From Lachnospiraceae bacterium (GTDB lineage: Bacteria; Bacillota; Clostridia; Lachnospirales; Lachnospiraceae), in contig JAKSRY010000001.1 of assembly GCA_024403415.1 (NCBI GenBank), positions 1-64,000 of the forward strand: DNA of 64,000 nucleotides, given 5' to 3'. Each line of letters starts with the position of its first letter. The stretch's first letter is position 1. A program made the position numbers and the translations under genes. The notes beneath the pieces were generated by a model. That model made no database searches. It saw only the letters and a list, made by a program, of their open reading frames with translations, and was not told the origin of the DNA. Below, one piece after another: positions 32,626 to 41,171 of the stretch.

Positions 32626-32904
32626 TTATATCATAGAATCAAATCCGTTTTTTCTAATATCTCTATCAGCAATCGACATATCCTCCATTGCCTTCATAAA
32701 TGCCTTACCAGCTTCTATCATTCCTTTTGCTTGCTCCCAATTATCTGGAACAGGAACTATCATTTCTTGAATATGCCTTGGTTGCAAGTGTTGTTGAACA
32801 GAACCATATTCATCTAACAGCATAAGAGACAATGCTGTTTCAGAAGTAAAATATGCTAACAAATAGGCTCGCAAATTATCATCTTGTACACGAACTCTAA
32901 CCAA
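32626..32904 (-). pseudogene. C-terminal piece of the fused restriction-modification protein (out of frame)
   Basis: 92 codons that continue the specificity domain of the gene at 32913-35231: LRAYLLAYFTSETALSLMLL then GSVQQHLQPRHIQEMIVPVP, the typical end of an HsdS target-recognition half. The upstream frame ends DLADIIL-stop; a change of one base near 32905-32912 joins it to VSDDLVRVRVQDDN. No ribosome site for separate translation is evident. Confidence 0.8.
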
Positions 32905-32912
32905 GTCATCAC

Positions 32913-35231
32913 TTACAATATAATGTCTGCTAAGTCTTTCGTTGCGTATGTCACTTTACCTATTGTACCAGAACGAGTAATTAATATATCTCCTTCTTCA
33001 ACTTTAAGCATCTCAATACATTTCTTTTGCGTTGTACTTGCTTTTGATTCATCCATCCATTTAATAGAAAATCTTCTTAATTCAAGTGCTCCATTTGCAG
33101 TTAAATATGGAGTAAGAGAACTTGTATCTATTGGATTATCAACTTTTATGCTTGCTGAATTCCATCTTGGACCAATATATATTCTTATTCCTGCTTCTAA
33201 TTGTCCAATAGTAGTCGTAGACCAATCATCTTTATTGTCATAATCCAATACCTTATTCAATGCTTCATTAAGTTTAGGCGAATAGTGTTGAGGATTAATA
33301 TTATAGTAATCCTTTATCTCACTCTTACTTATAGAAAAAATGTACTCAGATTTTTTATGCTCCTGTCCATTTTTAAATGCTCGGTATGCCTCAGCTATAT
33401 CATCTAAATCATGATTCAACTTGCCAGTAATGTTTCCGTTAGCATCTAACACAAACACAGAATTTCCCTTTGAATCCTGTCCTATTCTCTGAGATTGCGC
33501 CATAAAGATTTTATAATCATCCTTTGGTTTCTGCCCCTCTTTAGGTTTTGTCAAAAACAAAATGCAAGTTCTTACTCCTGTATCAGGCTGGAAGGTATCC
33601 TTATGAAGTGTAACAACACCATTCAGTTCACATCTGTCTAGTAACCATTCTCTATATGCCTCATAACTAACGTTATCAAGAAATCCCTTTGGAAGAACTA
33701 TACCTATGCGCCCCTCTGGTTTTAACCAATCGATACATCTTTCCAAAAATAATAGTTCAGGAGCTTGATGAATTAAAATATCCGCATCTTTATTGCTAAA
33801 TACAAATTTTCCACAATCATCTTTCTTAAACGAATGACCAAAATCGAACTGTTTAAGAATGCTTCTATCTGAAATCTGAGATTCCACCTTTTGTCCAGAA
33901 AACGGAGGATTTGTAGCAATTACTGATGGCGCATTTGTTTTCCCTTTTGAACATCTAGATACAATCCATGGGTCAAGACGCTCATAGGTATCTAATGAAT
34001 TACCTCTTGTCATTCCTGATTGTCCATCTCCAGTCAGTAGCATTGCACACTTTGCAATTTTTACAAGTCTTGCCGCAATCTCAACTAAATAAACGCTTTC
34101 CTTAATTGTTGTAATTTGTCTATCTCTTACAGGTGTATTCGGAGCAGTATTTTCAACAACTTTTCTTCTTAAATGTCTAAATATACTGGTTGCAAATCCT
34201 CCACTACCACCTGCAGGGTCTAATGCGTGTTCTCCTATTTGTGGGTCAAGCATGTCAACCATCATATTCACAACTAATCGGTTCGTAAAAAACTGCCCTT
34301 GCTGTCTTTTAAGATTTATATGTGTAAACTGTTCATATGTCTCACCCATTAAATCCCAGTCATCCGCATCATCATTTCTTGCCGCTAAGCTCCATCCTTT
34401 TAATATTCCAACGGCTTCAGCTATACAGTCGTTTCCCACTTGTATTTTTTCATGTGCATCAAAGACATCTGGATATTGGTCTGCATATTCTCTAAACAAC
34501 GATTGTATATTTTCTGCAACTCGATTACGACCTTCAGCAGTTCGAAAATCTGTTTCTGTTATCCAAAACCTTGGATAATCTCCTGTTGTAGTTTCATCTT
34601 GTATTTTTGCTAACAAGATTCTGACCATATCCATCGCCAAATCAAAATCTTCATTTTCCATCCCTCGACCATAAAGTTTGTTATGACACGAAGATAATAA
34701 AAACCTTACATTATGCGGTCTCGGCAAATCTTGCTTTCTTGGTATTCCTTCTTCTTCATTCCAATTATCTCCATATCTTGGTAATGATAAAACTTCATCC
34801 AATCCAACTTCTGTACCGGTTTTCTTTTTATATACTGAAATACCATCGCCATTTGTCCAAACACCACCAACTGCAGATGTATTAAATATATATGAAACTA
34901 ACTGAGCATACCCTTCTGTTGCATTAGGTTTTTTACATTCAACCACAAACAGAATATTACCTTGGTCTCGATTTAAAGCAGATTTGCTATCTACATATAC
35001 TACAATATCTGCTCTTATTTCAGAACCATCTTCACTGTTTGTCATAATTTTCGAGCCATTTTGAATAGGTACTTCTCGAAGCATATTCTTCTTTGGATAA
35101 CCATAATCAGCTTCCAAAATATTGATAAATCTTTGTCGTACTCGCTCTTCTGGTGTATCTTTTAAGATTTTTCCACTTAATACATCAATAATATCTCCAT
35201 TTTCGTTAAATACAACATCATTTAATTCCAT
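32913..35231 (-). CDS. Fused restriction-methylation-specificity protein (type IIG-like)
   Basis: 772 residues, lacking its last 90 through a frameshift. Domains: an HSDR_N-type PD-(D/E)xK nuclease (about residues 15-140; IRADIVVYV ... LFVVECKKP), an N6-adenine methyltransferase of the HsdM type (about 280-610; ALDPAGGSGGFATSIF SAM motif, catalytic NPPFSG near 450), and an HsdS-like target-recognition domain (from about 680; EEGDILITRSGTIGKV). With all three functions on one chain it should cut and methylate without a separate HsdR or HsdS. I chose ATG 35231; a GTG at 35255 is possible. It overlaps an RHH regulator gene by 14 bp. Whether the frameshift abolishes recognition is open. Confidence 0.8.
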   Translation of the reverse strand: MELNDVVFNENGDIIDVLSGKILKDTPEERVRQRFINILEADYGYPKKNMLREVPIQNGSKIMTNSEDGSEIRADIVVYVDSKSALNRDQGNILFVVECKKPNATEGYAQLVSYIFNTSAVGGVWTNGDGISVYKKKTGTEVGLDEVLSLPRYGDNWNEEEGIPRKQDLPRPHNVRFLLSSCHNKLYGRGMENEDFDLAMDMVRILLAKIQDETTTGDYPRFWITETDFRTAEGRNRVAENIQSLFREYADQYPDVFDAHEKIQVGNDCIAEAVGILKGWSLAARNDDADDWDLMGETYEQFTHINLKRQQGQFFTNRLVVNMMVDMLDPQIGEHALDPAGGSGGFATSIFRHLRRKVVENTAPNTPVRDRQITTIKESVYLVEIAARLVKIAKCAMLLTGDGQSGMTRGNSLDTYERLDPWIVSRCSKGKTNAPSVIATNPPFSGQKVESQISDRSILKQFDFGHSFKKDDCGKFVFSNKDADILIHQAPELLFLERCIDWLKPEGRIGIVLPKGFLDNVSYEAYREWLLDRCELNGVVTLHKDTFQPDTGVRTCILFLTKPKEGQKPKDDYKIFMAQSQRIGQDSKGNSVFVLDANGNITGKLNHDLDDIAEAYRAFKNGQEHKKSEYIFSISKSEIKDYYNINPQHYSPKLNEALNKVLDYDNKDDWSTTTIGQLEAGIRIYIGPRWNSASIKVDNPIDTSSLTPYLTANGALELRRFSIKWMDESKASTTQKKCIEMLKVEEGDILITRSGTIGKVTYATKDLADIIL

Positions 35232-35397
35232 TTTCTGACACAGTTCCTTTCTCACTCAGTATTTTTGCCGCTTCTAACAATGCTGTTCTTCTTACAAACT
35301 CACTATAAGAAGCATACGCTTCTAATCGAGCCGCTTGTTTTAATATATCTAATTCTTCTTCACTAACTCTAATACTCATTGAATATGTTTTGTTCAT
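35218..35397 (-). CDS. Ribbon-helix-helix regulator
   Basis: 59 residues from ATG 35397. TYSMSIRVSEEELDILKQAA then YSEFVRRTALLEAAK is an RHH (CopG/DUF1778-like) fold: a beta strand with alternating polar residues and two helices. No toxin partner is adjacent; the gene overlaps the restriction-modification gene by 14 bp. It may control that gene, as C proteins do in other systems, or be an orphan antitoxin. The open frame extends to 35487 but no ribosome site supports it. Confidence 0.7.
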   Translation of the reverse strand: MNKTYSMSIRVSEEELDILKQAARLEAYASYSEFVRRTALLEAAKILSEKGTVSENGIK

Positions 35398-35469
35398 ATT
35401 AAAGCCCTCCATATAAGAATTATAAAATCTGCGTGGAACATTTACAATACATAAGTCCACTTTCTCTGC

Positions 35470-35502
35470 AAAAAAATAGAACCCCACGTAAATGGAGTTC
35501 TA
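35470..35502 (-). terminator. Terminator now serving lysS (element-derived)
   Basis: TAGAACTCC and GGGGTTCTA on the minus strand (35477-35485, 35494-35502) form a 9-bp stem with one wobble, then seven T residues. It is about 85 bp past the lysS stop and inside the island, so the element seems to supply lysS with a new terminator. Confidence 0.8.
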
Positions 35503-35527
35503 TCTGAACGTGTTCTCCTTTAATTTG

Positions 35528-35545
35528 GTCGTAAGTTGGTCGTAA
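35528..35545. promoter_or_regulatory. GTCGTAA pair, candidate integrase arm sites (right)
   Basis: GTCGTAA at 35528-35534 and 35539-35545, start to start 11 bp, about 40 bp inside the right attachment site. Same motif and orientation as 22768-22786. Confidence 0.5.
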
Positions 35546-35580
35546 ATCTTGCAATTCAAACCCTACAACCATTGATTTTA

Positions 35581-35615
35581 CTGGATTTATTTATCCAAGC
35601 TCTTCATTGTTGGAA
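35581..35615. other. Right attachment site at the lysS 3' end
   Basis: Covers the last eight lysS codons (PTMKSLDK), the stop at 35587-35589 and 6 bp beyond. Matches 22621-22655 at 30 of 35 positions. The gene 3' end is complete here, so the element restores lysS on integration. Confidence 0.75.
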
Positions 35616-37152
35616 ACAACAATACATCCCTAATCGCAGGGCTGTTTGTCATAATCATTACGAGTCTGTCGATTCCGTAACCGATACCGCCTGTCGGTGC
35701 CATACCGATTTCAAGAGCATTGAGGAAGTCCTCGTCTGTGTGCTCTGCTTCGTCGTCGCCGGCTGCGAAAGCTTCTTCCTGTGCTGCGAAACGTGCTCTC
35801 TGGTCGATAGGGTCGTTAAGCTCTGAATATGCATTACACATTTCCCATCCGTTAATGAACAGCTCGAAACGTTCTACATAGCCTTCCTTATCAGGCTTCT
35901 TCTTTGTAAGAGGACTGATTTCAATAGGATGATCCATGATGAATGTAGGCTGAAGGAGATGTTCTTCACAGAACTCTTCGAAGAAGAGGTTAAGGATATC
36001 ACCCTTCTTATGTCTTTCTTCGAATTCTACGTGCTTCTCCTTGGCAATGGCTCTTGCTGCCTCAAGATCAGGGATTTCGTCGAAATCAACACCTGAATAC
36101 TTCTTAACGCACTCTATCATTGTCATTCTTTCGAATGGTTTACCGAAGTCGATTTCAAGATCACCATACTTAACAACTGCTGAACCGTTAACTGTAAGAG
36201 CAATATGTCTGAACATATTCTCAGTGAGGTCCATCATTCCGTAGTAATCTGTGTATGCCTGATACAGTTCCATAAGTGTGAACTCAGGATTGTGTCTTGT
36301 ATCAAGTCCTTCGTTTCTGAATACTCGGCCGATTTCGTATACTCTTTCAAGTCCGCCAACGATAAGTCTCTTAAGATATAACTCAAGAGAAATACGTAAC
36401 TTAAGGTCCTCGTCAAGAGCATTGAAATGAGTCTCAAAAGGACGTGCTGCAGCACCACCGGGGTTAGCTACAAGCATAGGAGTTTCAACCTCCATGAAGC
36501 CCTGTTCGTCAAGGAATCTTCTTATTGTAGAGATAATCTTTGATCTCTTAATGAAGGTTTCCTTAACATCTGTATTCATGATAAGGTCTGTATATCTTTG
36601 TCTGTATCTTAAATCTGTATTGGTAAGTCCATGATACTTCTCAGGAAGAATCTGAAGACTCTTACTTAAGAGAATTACAGAAGATGCATGGATAGAGATT
36701 TCTCCCATCTTGGTTCTGAAAACATTACCCTTAATACCTACGATGTCACCCATATCCATCTTCTTGAAGTCTGCATAGGGCTCTTCTCCGAGTGAATCAC
36801 GTGATACATAAATCTGGATATTTCCGTTCTTATCCTGAACGTTACCAAAGGATGCCTTACCCATAACACGCTTACTCATAAGACGTCCGGCAATGCTTAC
36901 TTCGATTGGACTTTCATCCATGATTGCACGCTTGTCATCATACTCAAGCTCATCCTTGCCTTTAAGAAGTTCTGCCTCTAAATCCTCGTAGAGCTTCTTG
37001 GCTTCATCTGTGTGATGAGTCTGATCGTATTTTGTAATTACGAAGGGATCCTTTCCTGCTTCCTGAAGCGCTGCAAGCTTTTCACGGCGCACCTTAAGAA
37101 GCTGATTAATATCCTGAACCTGTTCTTTGTTCTGATTATTATTCTCTGCCAT
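35587..37152 (-). CDS. lysS: Lysyl-tRNA synthetase, class II
   Basis: 521 residues, slightly longer than E. coli LysS (505). An N-terminal OB-fold anticodon-binding domain (VSIAGRLMSKRVMGKASFG) is followed by the class II core with motif 1 (EVETPML), motif 2 (YEIGRVFRNEGLDTRHNPEF) and motif 3 (GIGYGIDRLVMIMT). It charges tRNA-Lys with lysine. The C-terminus ends FPTMKSLDK. greA lies 25 bp upstream, so they share a promoter. The 3' end is the integration site of the island; the protein sequence is intact. Confidence 0.98.
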   Translation of the reverse strand: MAENNNQNKEQVQDINQLLKVRREKLAALQEAGKDPFVITKYDQTHHTDEAKKLYEDLEAELLKGKDELEYDDKRAIMDESPIEVSIAGRLMSKRVMGKASFGNVQDKNGNIQIYVSRDSLGEEPYADFKKMDMGDIVGIKGNVFRTKMGEISIHASSVILLSKSLQILPEKYHGLTNTDLRYRQRYTDLIMNTDVKETFIKRSKIISTIRRFLDEQGFMEVETPMLVANPGGAAARPFETHFNALDEDLKLRISLELYLKRLIVGGLERVYEIGRVFRNEGLDTRHNPEFTLMELYQAYTDYYGMMDLTENMFRHIALTVNGSAVVKYGDLEIDFGKPFERMTMIECVKKYSGVDFDEIPDLEAARAIAKEKHVEFEERHKKGDILNLFFEEFCEEHLLQPTFIMDHPIEISPLTKKKPDKEGYVERFELFINGWEMCNAYSELNDPIDQRARFAAQEEAFAAGDDEAEHTDEDFLNALEIGMAPTGGIGYGIDRLVMIMTNSPAIRDVLLFPTMKSLDK

Positions 37153-37176
37153 ATCTTTTCCTTAAACCTGTAAAAA

Positions 37177-37665
37177 TTAGTTCAACTTAACCTTCTGGAT
37201 GTCAAGAATCTTAAACTTAAGTTCTCCTGCTGGAGCCTCAACAGATACTGTATCCTTAACCTTCTTACCGATAAGAGCTGCACCTACAGGTGATTCATAA
37301 GAAATAATTCCCTTAAGAGGATTAGCTTCTGTAGGAGCGTCAATCTTATATTCTAATTCTTCCTTTGTTTCCATATCTTTGATTTTAACAACACATCCGA
37401 TAGAAACAACGTCAGTATTAACCTCTTCTTCATCTACTACTTCTGCATTCTTAAGAATGTTTTCAAGCTTTTCGATTCTTGCTTCGATATCACGCTGCTC
37501 ATCCATAGCTGCATCATATTCAGCATTTTCTGAAAGGTCACCCTGTTCTCTGGCTTCCTTAATCTTCTGAGCTACTTCACGACGCTTAACAACCTTAAGA
37601 TCATGTAACTCTTCTTCATACTTCTTAACACTTTCATAAGTAATAATATTTTTCTTTTCCTGCAT
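37177..37665 (-). CDS. greA: Transcription elongation factor GreA
   Basis: 162 residues, the usual GreA length (158-160). The N-terminal coiled coil has the acidic tip [18 protein letters not shown] (residues about 41-58), which enters the RNA polymerase secondary channel and stimulates cleavage of backtracked RNA. The C-terminal FKBP-like domain ends in [14 protein letters not shown] greA-lysS pair is common in Firmicutes. It is the first gene after a clear promoter. Confidence 0.97.
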   Translation of the reverse strand: MQEKKNIITYESVKKYEEELHDLKVVKRREVAQKIKEAREQGDLSENAEYDAAMDEQRDIEARIEKLENILKNAEVVDEEEVNTDVVSIGCVVKIKDMETKEELEYKIDAPTEANPLKGIISYESPVGAALIGKKVKDTVSVEAPAGELKFKILDIQKVKLN

Positions 37666-37742
37666 TTTGACCTTTCCTTCCTGTCGAAAATATAATCACA
37701 TCGAATCAAATGAATCGAAATTTACAGACTTTTTGCGCGTTA

Positions 37743-37771
37743 ATTATACTCATTAAACGCCATATCGTCAA
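37743..37771 (-). promoter_or_regulatory. greA-lysS promoter
   Basis: On the minus strand TTGACG (37766-37771), 17-bp spacer, TATAAT (37743-37748), about 80 bp before the greA start. An imperfect inverted repeat GGCGTTTAAT/ATTAACGCG overlaps the -10 region. Confidence 0.85.
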
Positions 37772-37790
37772 GTGTTGGCGCACCTAAACC

Positions 37791-39011
37791 CTATGTATCT
37801 GCCTTGTCCTTTCGCATCATCAGCGCCCAGTAACCACCGAGAATCACAAGCGGATAACATCTTCCTATATATACAGACACGAAATGTGCCTCTATAAGCG
37901 TATAGCATATGATCATGGCTAAAAACATTACTTCCGTATATTTGCCCTTCTTGTACAAATATATAAGCAGCATAGCGAAAACTGCGATAATCACAACCGC
38001 CGTAATAATTCCATACCAGTAGAACAGCCTGTTTATTCCAAGATCAAAATATTTTTCATTCCCGGCTTTTGGAAGAAGCGTCCACGACTGAATTGCTCCG
38101 TCATCAACCGAATTCTCGGCAAGAGTTCTTATTCTTCCTGTCAGATAAAAATTAAGTTTTCCGACGAAGGTTGCAAATGTTCCTCTGTCTATTCCAAAAT
38201 CGTAATCATATACCGTCTTTGTAGCTGCCGCGAAGAACACTGCTGCCCCTGCACACAATCCACTTATTGCAATTGCAAAAGCCGACAGTCCTTTCTTAAT
38301 CTTTTCAGACAGCTTCGAATTAATAAGAAACATTACCACTATCGATAATGCGCAAAGACCTGTAGACATCTTTGAGTATGTAAGGAAGAAGAGCCCTATA
38401 TTTAAGGCAAACAGCAGTCCGTATACCCATGCCTTCACCTTATCCTTCCACAGATACAAATATAAGAGTGTGAGAACAAAAAACATACAATGGAAGCTGT
38501 TTGCGTTACCCATTCCAAAGCAGTATCTTTCCTTCTCCACATAATCGCCTGTTTCATAAACGAATTCACCGGCATAGCCCTTAAGCACCGTTACCTCACC
38601 GTAAATTCCGGTAAGCGAAAGTATCATAATAACAGCACATCCGCATGCCGTAATCGCAAATATGAACTTAAGTACCTTCTCAATATCCATGTCCTTGCAG
38701 GCTGCAACGAACATAAATATCCTCAGTATTTCGTTTCGTCCCGAAGACTTATACACAACGATTCCGAGTATTGCAAACAGTATTATTGTCACATACTCTT
38801 TAATATCAAACTTAGTTAATAAAATCTTTATTACACATAAAATAAACGTTATCTGAAAGAGTCTTCCCTCAATCGGGTTAGTATATCTGCTCTTATCAAC
38901 TACCACAATCAAGGCTTCGATAATAACAGCAAGAAAGAAGGCATAAAATCCTGCCTTCTTAACTATATCTTTGTCCTGAAATTGATGTAATCGGGATAAT
39001 AACTTATTCAT
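37791..39011 (-). CDS. O-antigen/exopolysaccharide polymerase (Wzy-like) membrane protein
   Basis: 406 residues with about eleven hydrophobic helices and a large external loop (about residues 265-335; GIDRGTFATFVGKLNFYLTG). This topology is typical of Wzy polymerases, which join lipid-linked repeat units outside the membrane. The sequence is poorly conserved in the family, so the call rests on topology and context. It is the last gene of the polysaccharide locus. Confidence 0.7.
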   Translation of the reverse strand: MNKLLSRLHQFQDKDIVKKAGFYAFFLAVIIEALIVVVDKSRYTNPIEGRLFQITFILCVIKILLTKFDIKEYVTIILFAILGIVVYKSSGRNEILRIFMFVAACKDMDIEKVLKFIFAITACGCAVIMILSLTGIYGEVTVLKGYAGEFVYETGDYVEKERYCFGMGNANSFHCMFFVLTLLYLYLWKDKVKAWVYGLLFALNIGLFFLTYSKMSTGLCALSIVVMFLINSKLSEKIKKGLSAFAIAISGLCAGAAVFFAAATKTVYDYDFGIDRGTFATFVGKLNFYLTGRIRTLAENSVDDGAIQSWTLLPKAGNEKYFDLGINRLFYWYGIITAVVIIAVFAMLLIYLYKKGKYTEVMFLAMIICYTLIEAHFVSVYIGRCYPLVILGGYWALMMRKDKADT

Positions 39012-39080
39012 CTTAATCTTTTATCTGCAATCTTTAATATCTTTATGCCTAAAACCTGTTATCCGGGCTTTTCAGTTAAC

Positions 39081-40163
39081 CTATACATATTCAGAGGGAG
39101 CCTCAGGTTCTTCGTTAATCATTACCATCAAAGCTAACGCAGGACCAAGTGCCCATGGATAGGCGCCAAAATCAATCGGATAATTGTTAAATCTGTCAGT
39201 CTCTTTTGATGCTCCCGGAAGTGTTCCGTCCTCCTGAATACATGCCTTGATTGCATCAACACCCCTTAGCATTCTTGACTTATGAATACCGATCAGCACC
39301 TTGTCTTCAAGTGACTGTGCAATCGAGTACAGAATCATTGCTGTCGCCGCTGTATCTGCAGGGCCATCCTTCGCACTTAACTGCCAGTTGTAAAGACCGC
39401 CTTCCATCTGATATGCCTCAGCTTTATCAACAATTCGTCTGTAAGCCATTCTGAGGCCTTCATACTCAGGTCTTTCATTGTTAATATAGTACAAAGTCTC
39501 CGACATACCCATCATAAGCTTTCCGACACCAAGTCCCCAGCCAATAATTCCAAGCTTCATTCCCGAAGTATAATCATAACCGTGATAAGGTATGAGAAGC
39601 TTATCATCCATTCCGCGCTCAAGATAATTCTGAATCTGAGTTATCGCAAGAGTGGTTGCATCGATATCACCATATACCCTTCCGTATTTTGCAAGGAACG
39701 GACATACGGCACCAATGCTGTCGACAAATATATAATTACCCTGCTCCTTGGGTCTGTAGATTATTGAACCTTTGTCATCGGTCTCAAGCTGAAGTACATA
39801 CTGATAAATTGTATCAACAGCATCCTTATATTTTTGATTCTTGGTAATCTGATGAAGATCAATCAATGCCATTCCGGCATAGGCATTATCCACATTGTAG
39901 AGCTTCTTTCCGTGGAATATCCACCTGTCATAATATCTTTTTACGACATATGATATTTCCTTAGCCTCTTCGGAATTAACATGCTTTTTATAATAATCCA
40001 TCATAGCCTTGGCAAGAAGTGCATTCGGCCATGCCATTCTGTCAATCGGATCATTATTTCTTCCGCTCAAAACCTTAAAAGGATAAGCCAAATAGTATCC
40101 CAACGATCTGTGGGGATAATTCAGCAAATCATATTGAGCCTGATTAATCATATTAATTAACAT
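39081..40163 (-). CDS. GH88/GH105-like (alpha/alpha)6-barrel protein
   Basis: 360 residues from ATG 40163 (GGAGG 6 bp upstream; the frame extends to 40205 into the previous gene). Repeated helical hairpins with aromatic-rich turns (IDRMAWPNALLAKAMMDYY, NVDNAYAGMALIDL, EGGLYNWQLSAKDGPADTAA, YPWALGPALALM) resemble unsaturated glucuronyl/rhamnogalacturonyl hydrolases. No signal peptide is present, so it would act in the cytoplasm. It may trim or epimerise polysaccharide units, or be a non-catalytic relative. Family and function are tentative. Confidence 0.55.
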   Translation of the reverse strand: MLINMINQAQYDLLNYPHRSLGYYLAYPFKVLSGRNNDPIDRMAWPNALLAKAMMDYYKKHVNSEEAKEISYVVKRYYDRWIFHGKKLYNVDNAYAGMALIDLHQITKNQKYKDAVDTIYQYVLQLETDDKGSIIYRPKEQGNYIFVDSIGAVCPFLAKYGRVYGDIDATTLAITQIQNYLERGMDDKLLIPYHGYDYTSGMKLGIIGWGLGVGKLMMGMSETLYYINNERPEYEGLRMAYRRIVDKAEAYQMEGGLYNWQLSAKDGPADTAATAMILYSIAQSLEDKVLIGIHKSRMLRGVDAIKACIQEDGTLPGASKETDRFNNYPIDFGAYPWALGPALALMVMINEEPEAPSEYV

Positions 40164-40185
40164 CTGCTGCCTCCGAAATCCTGTT

Positions 40186-41169
40186 TTATTTCTTCCATAA
40201 ACCATACAAACGAAGATACAGTTTAGGACTTAACTTAAATAGTCTGCATTTGATTCTATAGCCCCTGTCAAGCTTCTTTAGACCTTCGGGGAACTCATTA
40301 ATAAGCTCTTTAAGCTTTTCCTTACAAATATTTATATACTGATAATTCTGCTTTTGATCCTTCTTTGAAAGCAGTGCTATCTTTGATACCACAAGCATTA
40401 CCGACATGAATCTGTTTACAACAAGGTCGCATCCCGTCTCTTGTGCCATCAACTCCCAGCAGGTTATCTGATCCATATATTTAGGATTGAACGGACGATT
40501 CATCGCGCCCTTTTCGTTCTGATAATATCCGTAACCCTTATAATCAAGTTCCACGATGCTGTTTGCTTTTTTGACTGCCTGCGTGAGAAACAGCATATCC
40601 TCTCCGATAGTCAGTCCTTCTTTGAATTCAATGCCTTCGAGACATTTCCTGCTGTATATTTTTGACCAGCATCTTGAATTATGGTTTCCTATTATCTCTT
40701 CTTTAATGAAATCGTCGGAATTGAAGACGGATTTCTTTATTGCTGCATCTGAATCTTCATTATTTCCGTCAATTATCTGCACAGGAATGTCTTCCGTCTT
40801 GCTCCAGGTAAAAAATCCGCATCCAACGATATCAGCCTTACTTTCCATCGCTTCCGCAATGAGTAGCGAAAACATCTTTTCCGTAACAATATCATCTGCA
40901 TCAACGAAGGTTATATATTCACCTAAAGCCTTCTGCATTCCCCGGTTTCTTGCTACAGATACACCCTCATCATTGGTCTGAACCATCTGAATATTGGAAT
41001 ATTCCTGCATCTTTGAATCAATGACCTTAGCAGTGTTATCTGTTGAACCATCATTGACTACGATAACCTCCAGTTCACTCTCCGGGAGGCTTCCATGTTC
41101 GATACTGTCTATGCAATTTCCAATATATTTGCCCGCATTAAAAGCAGGTACAATTACGGATAACTTCAT
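40186..41169 (-). CDS. Glycosyltransferase family 2
   Basis: 327 residues. The GT-A core shows SVIVPAFNAGKYI, VVNDGSTDNT and the metal-binding TFVDADDIV near residue 90. The acceptor-side C-terminal half is helical and basic. It should add one sugar from a nucleotide-sugar donor to the lipid-linked repeat unit on the cytoplasmic face. ATG 41169 lies 9 bp after the AGGTG site; the preceding GT2 gene ends at 41172, so the genes abut. Confidence 0.92.
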   Translation of the reverse strand: MKLSVIVPAFNAGKYIGNCIDSIEHGSLPESELEVIVVNDGSTDNTAKVIDSKMQEYSNIQMVQTNDEGVSVARNRGMQKALGEYITFVDADDIVTEKMFSLLIAEAMESKADIVGCGFFTWSKTEDIPVQIIDGNNEDSDAAIKKSVFNSDDFIKEEIIGNHNSRCWSKIYSRKCLEGIEFKEGLTIGEDMLFLTQAVKKANSIVELDYKGYGYYQNEKGAMNRPFNPKYMDQITCWELMAQETGCDLVVNRFMSVMLVVSKIALLSKKDQKQNYQYINICKEKLKELINEFPEGLKKLDRGYRIKCRLFKLSPKLYLRLYGLWKK

Positions 41170-41171
41170 AA

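Larger units (their letters stand above)
22621..35615. mobile_element. Degraded Tn1549/Tn916-type integrative element in the lysS 3' end, carrying defence genes
   Basis: Bounded by near-identical 35-bp lysS 3' sequences. Integrase and excisionase-like genes sit at the left end. GTCGTAA pairs lie inside both ends. A truncated RepA_N/DUF6017 replication gene remains, but no relaxase, coupling protein or conjugation genes. Cargo: fused restriction-modification protein, HigBA, zinc-ribbon/HEPN-like + DUF4238 pair and PARIS-like AriAB. The frameshifted integrase and missing transfer genes suggest it is now fixed or needs help to move. Confidence 0.75.

Noticed and set aside
32913-35231. Classical type I restriction locus
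   Set aside because: No separate hsdR helicase or full hsdS gene is present; nuclease, methylase and recognition parts are fused on one chain.
35218-35397. Type II toxin-antitoxin pair
   Set aside because: The RHH protein has no small toxin gene beside it; the overlapping gene is the 772-residue restriction-modification protein.
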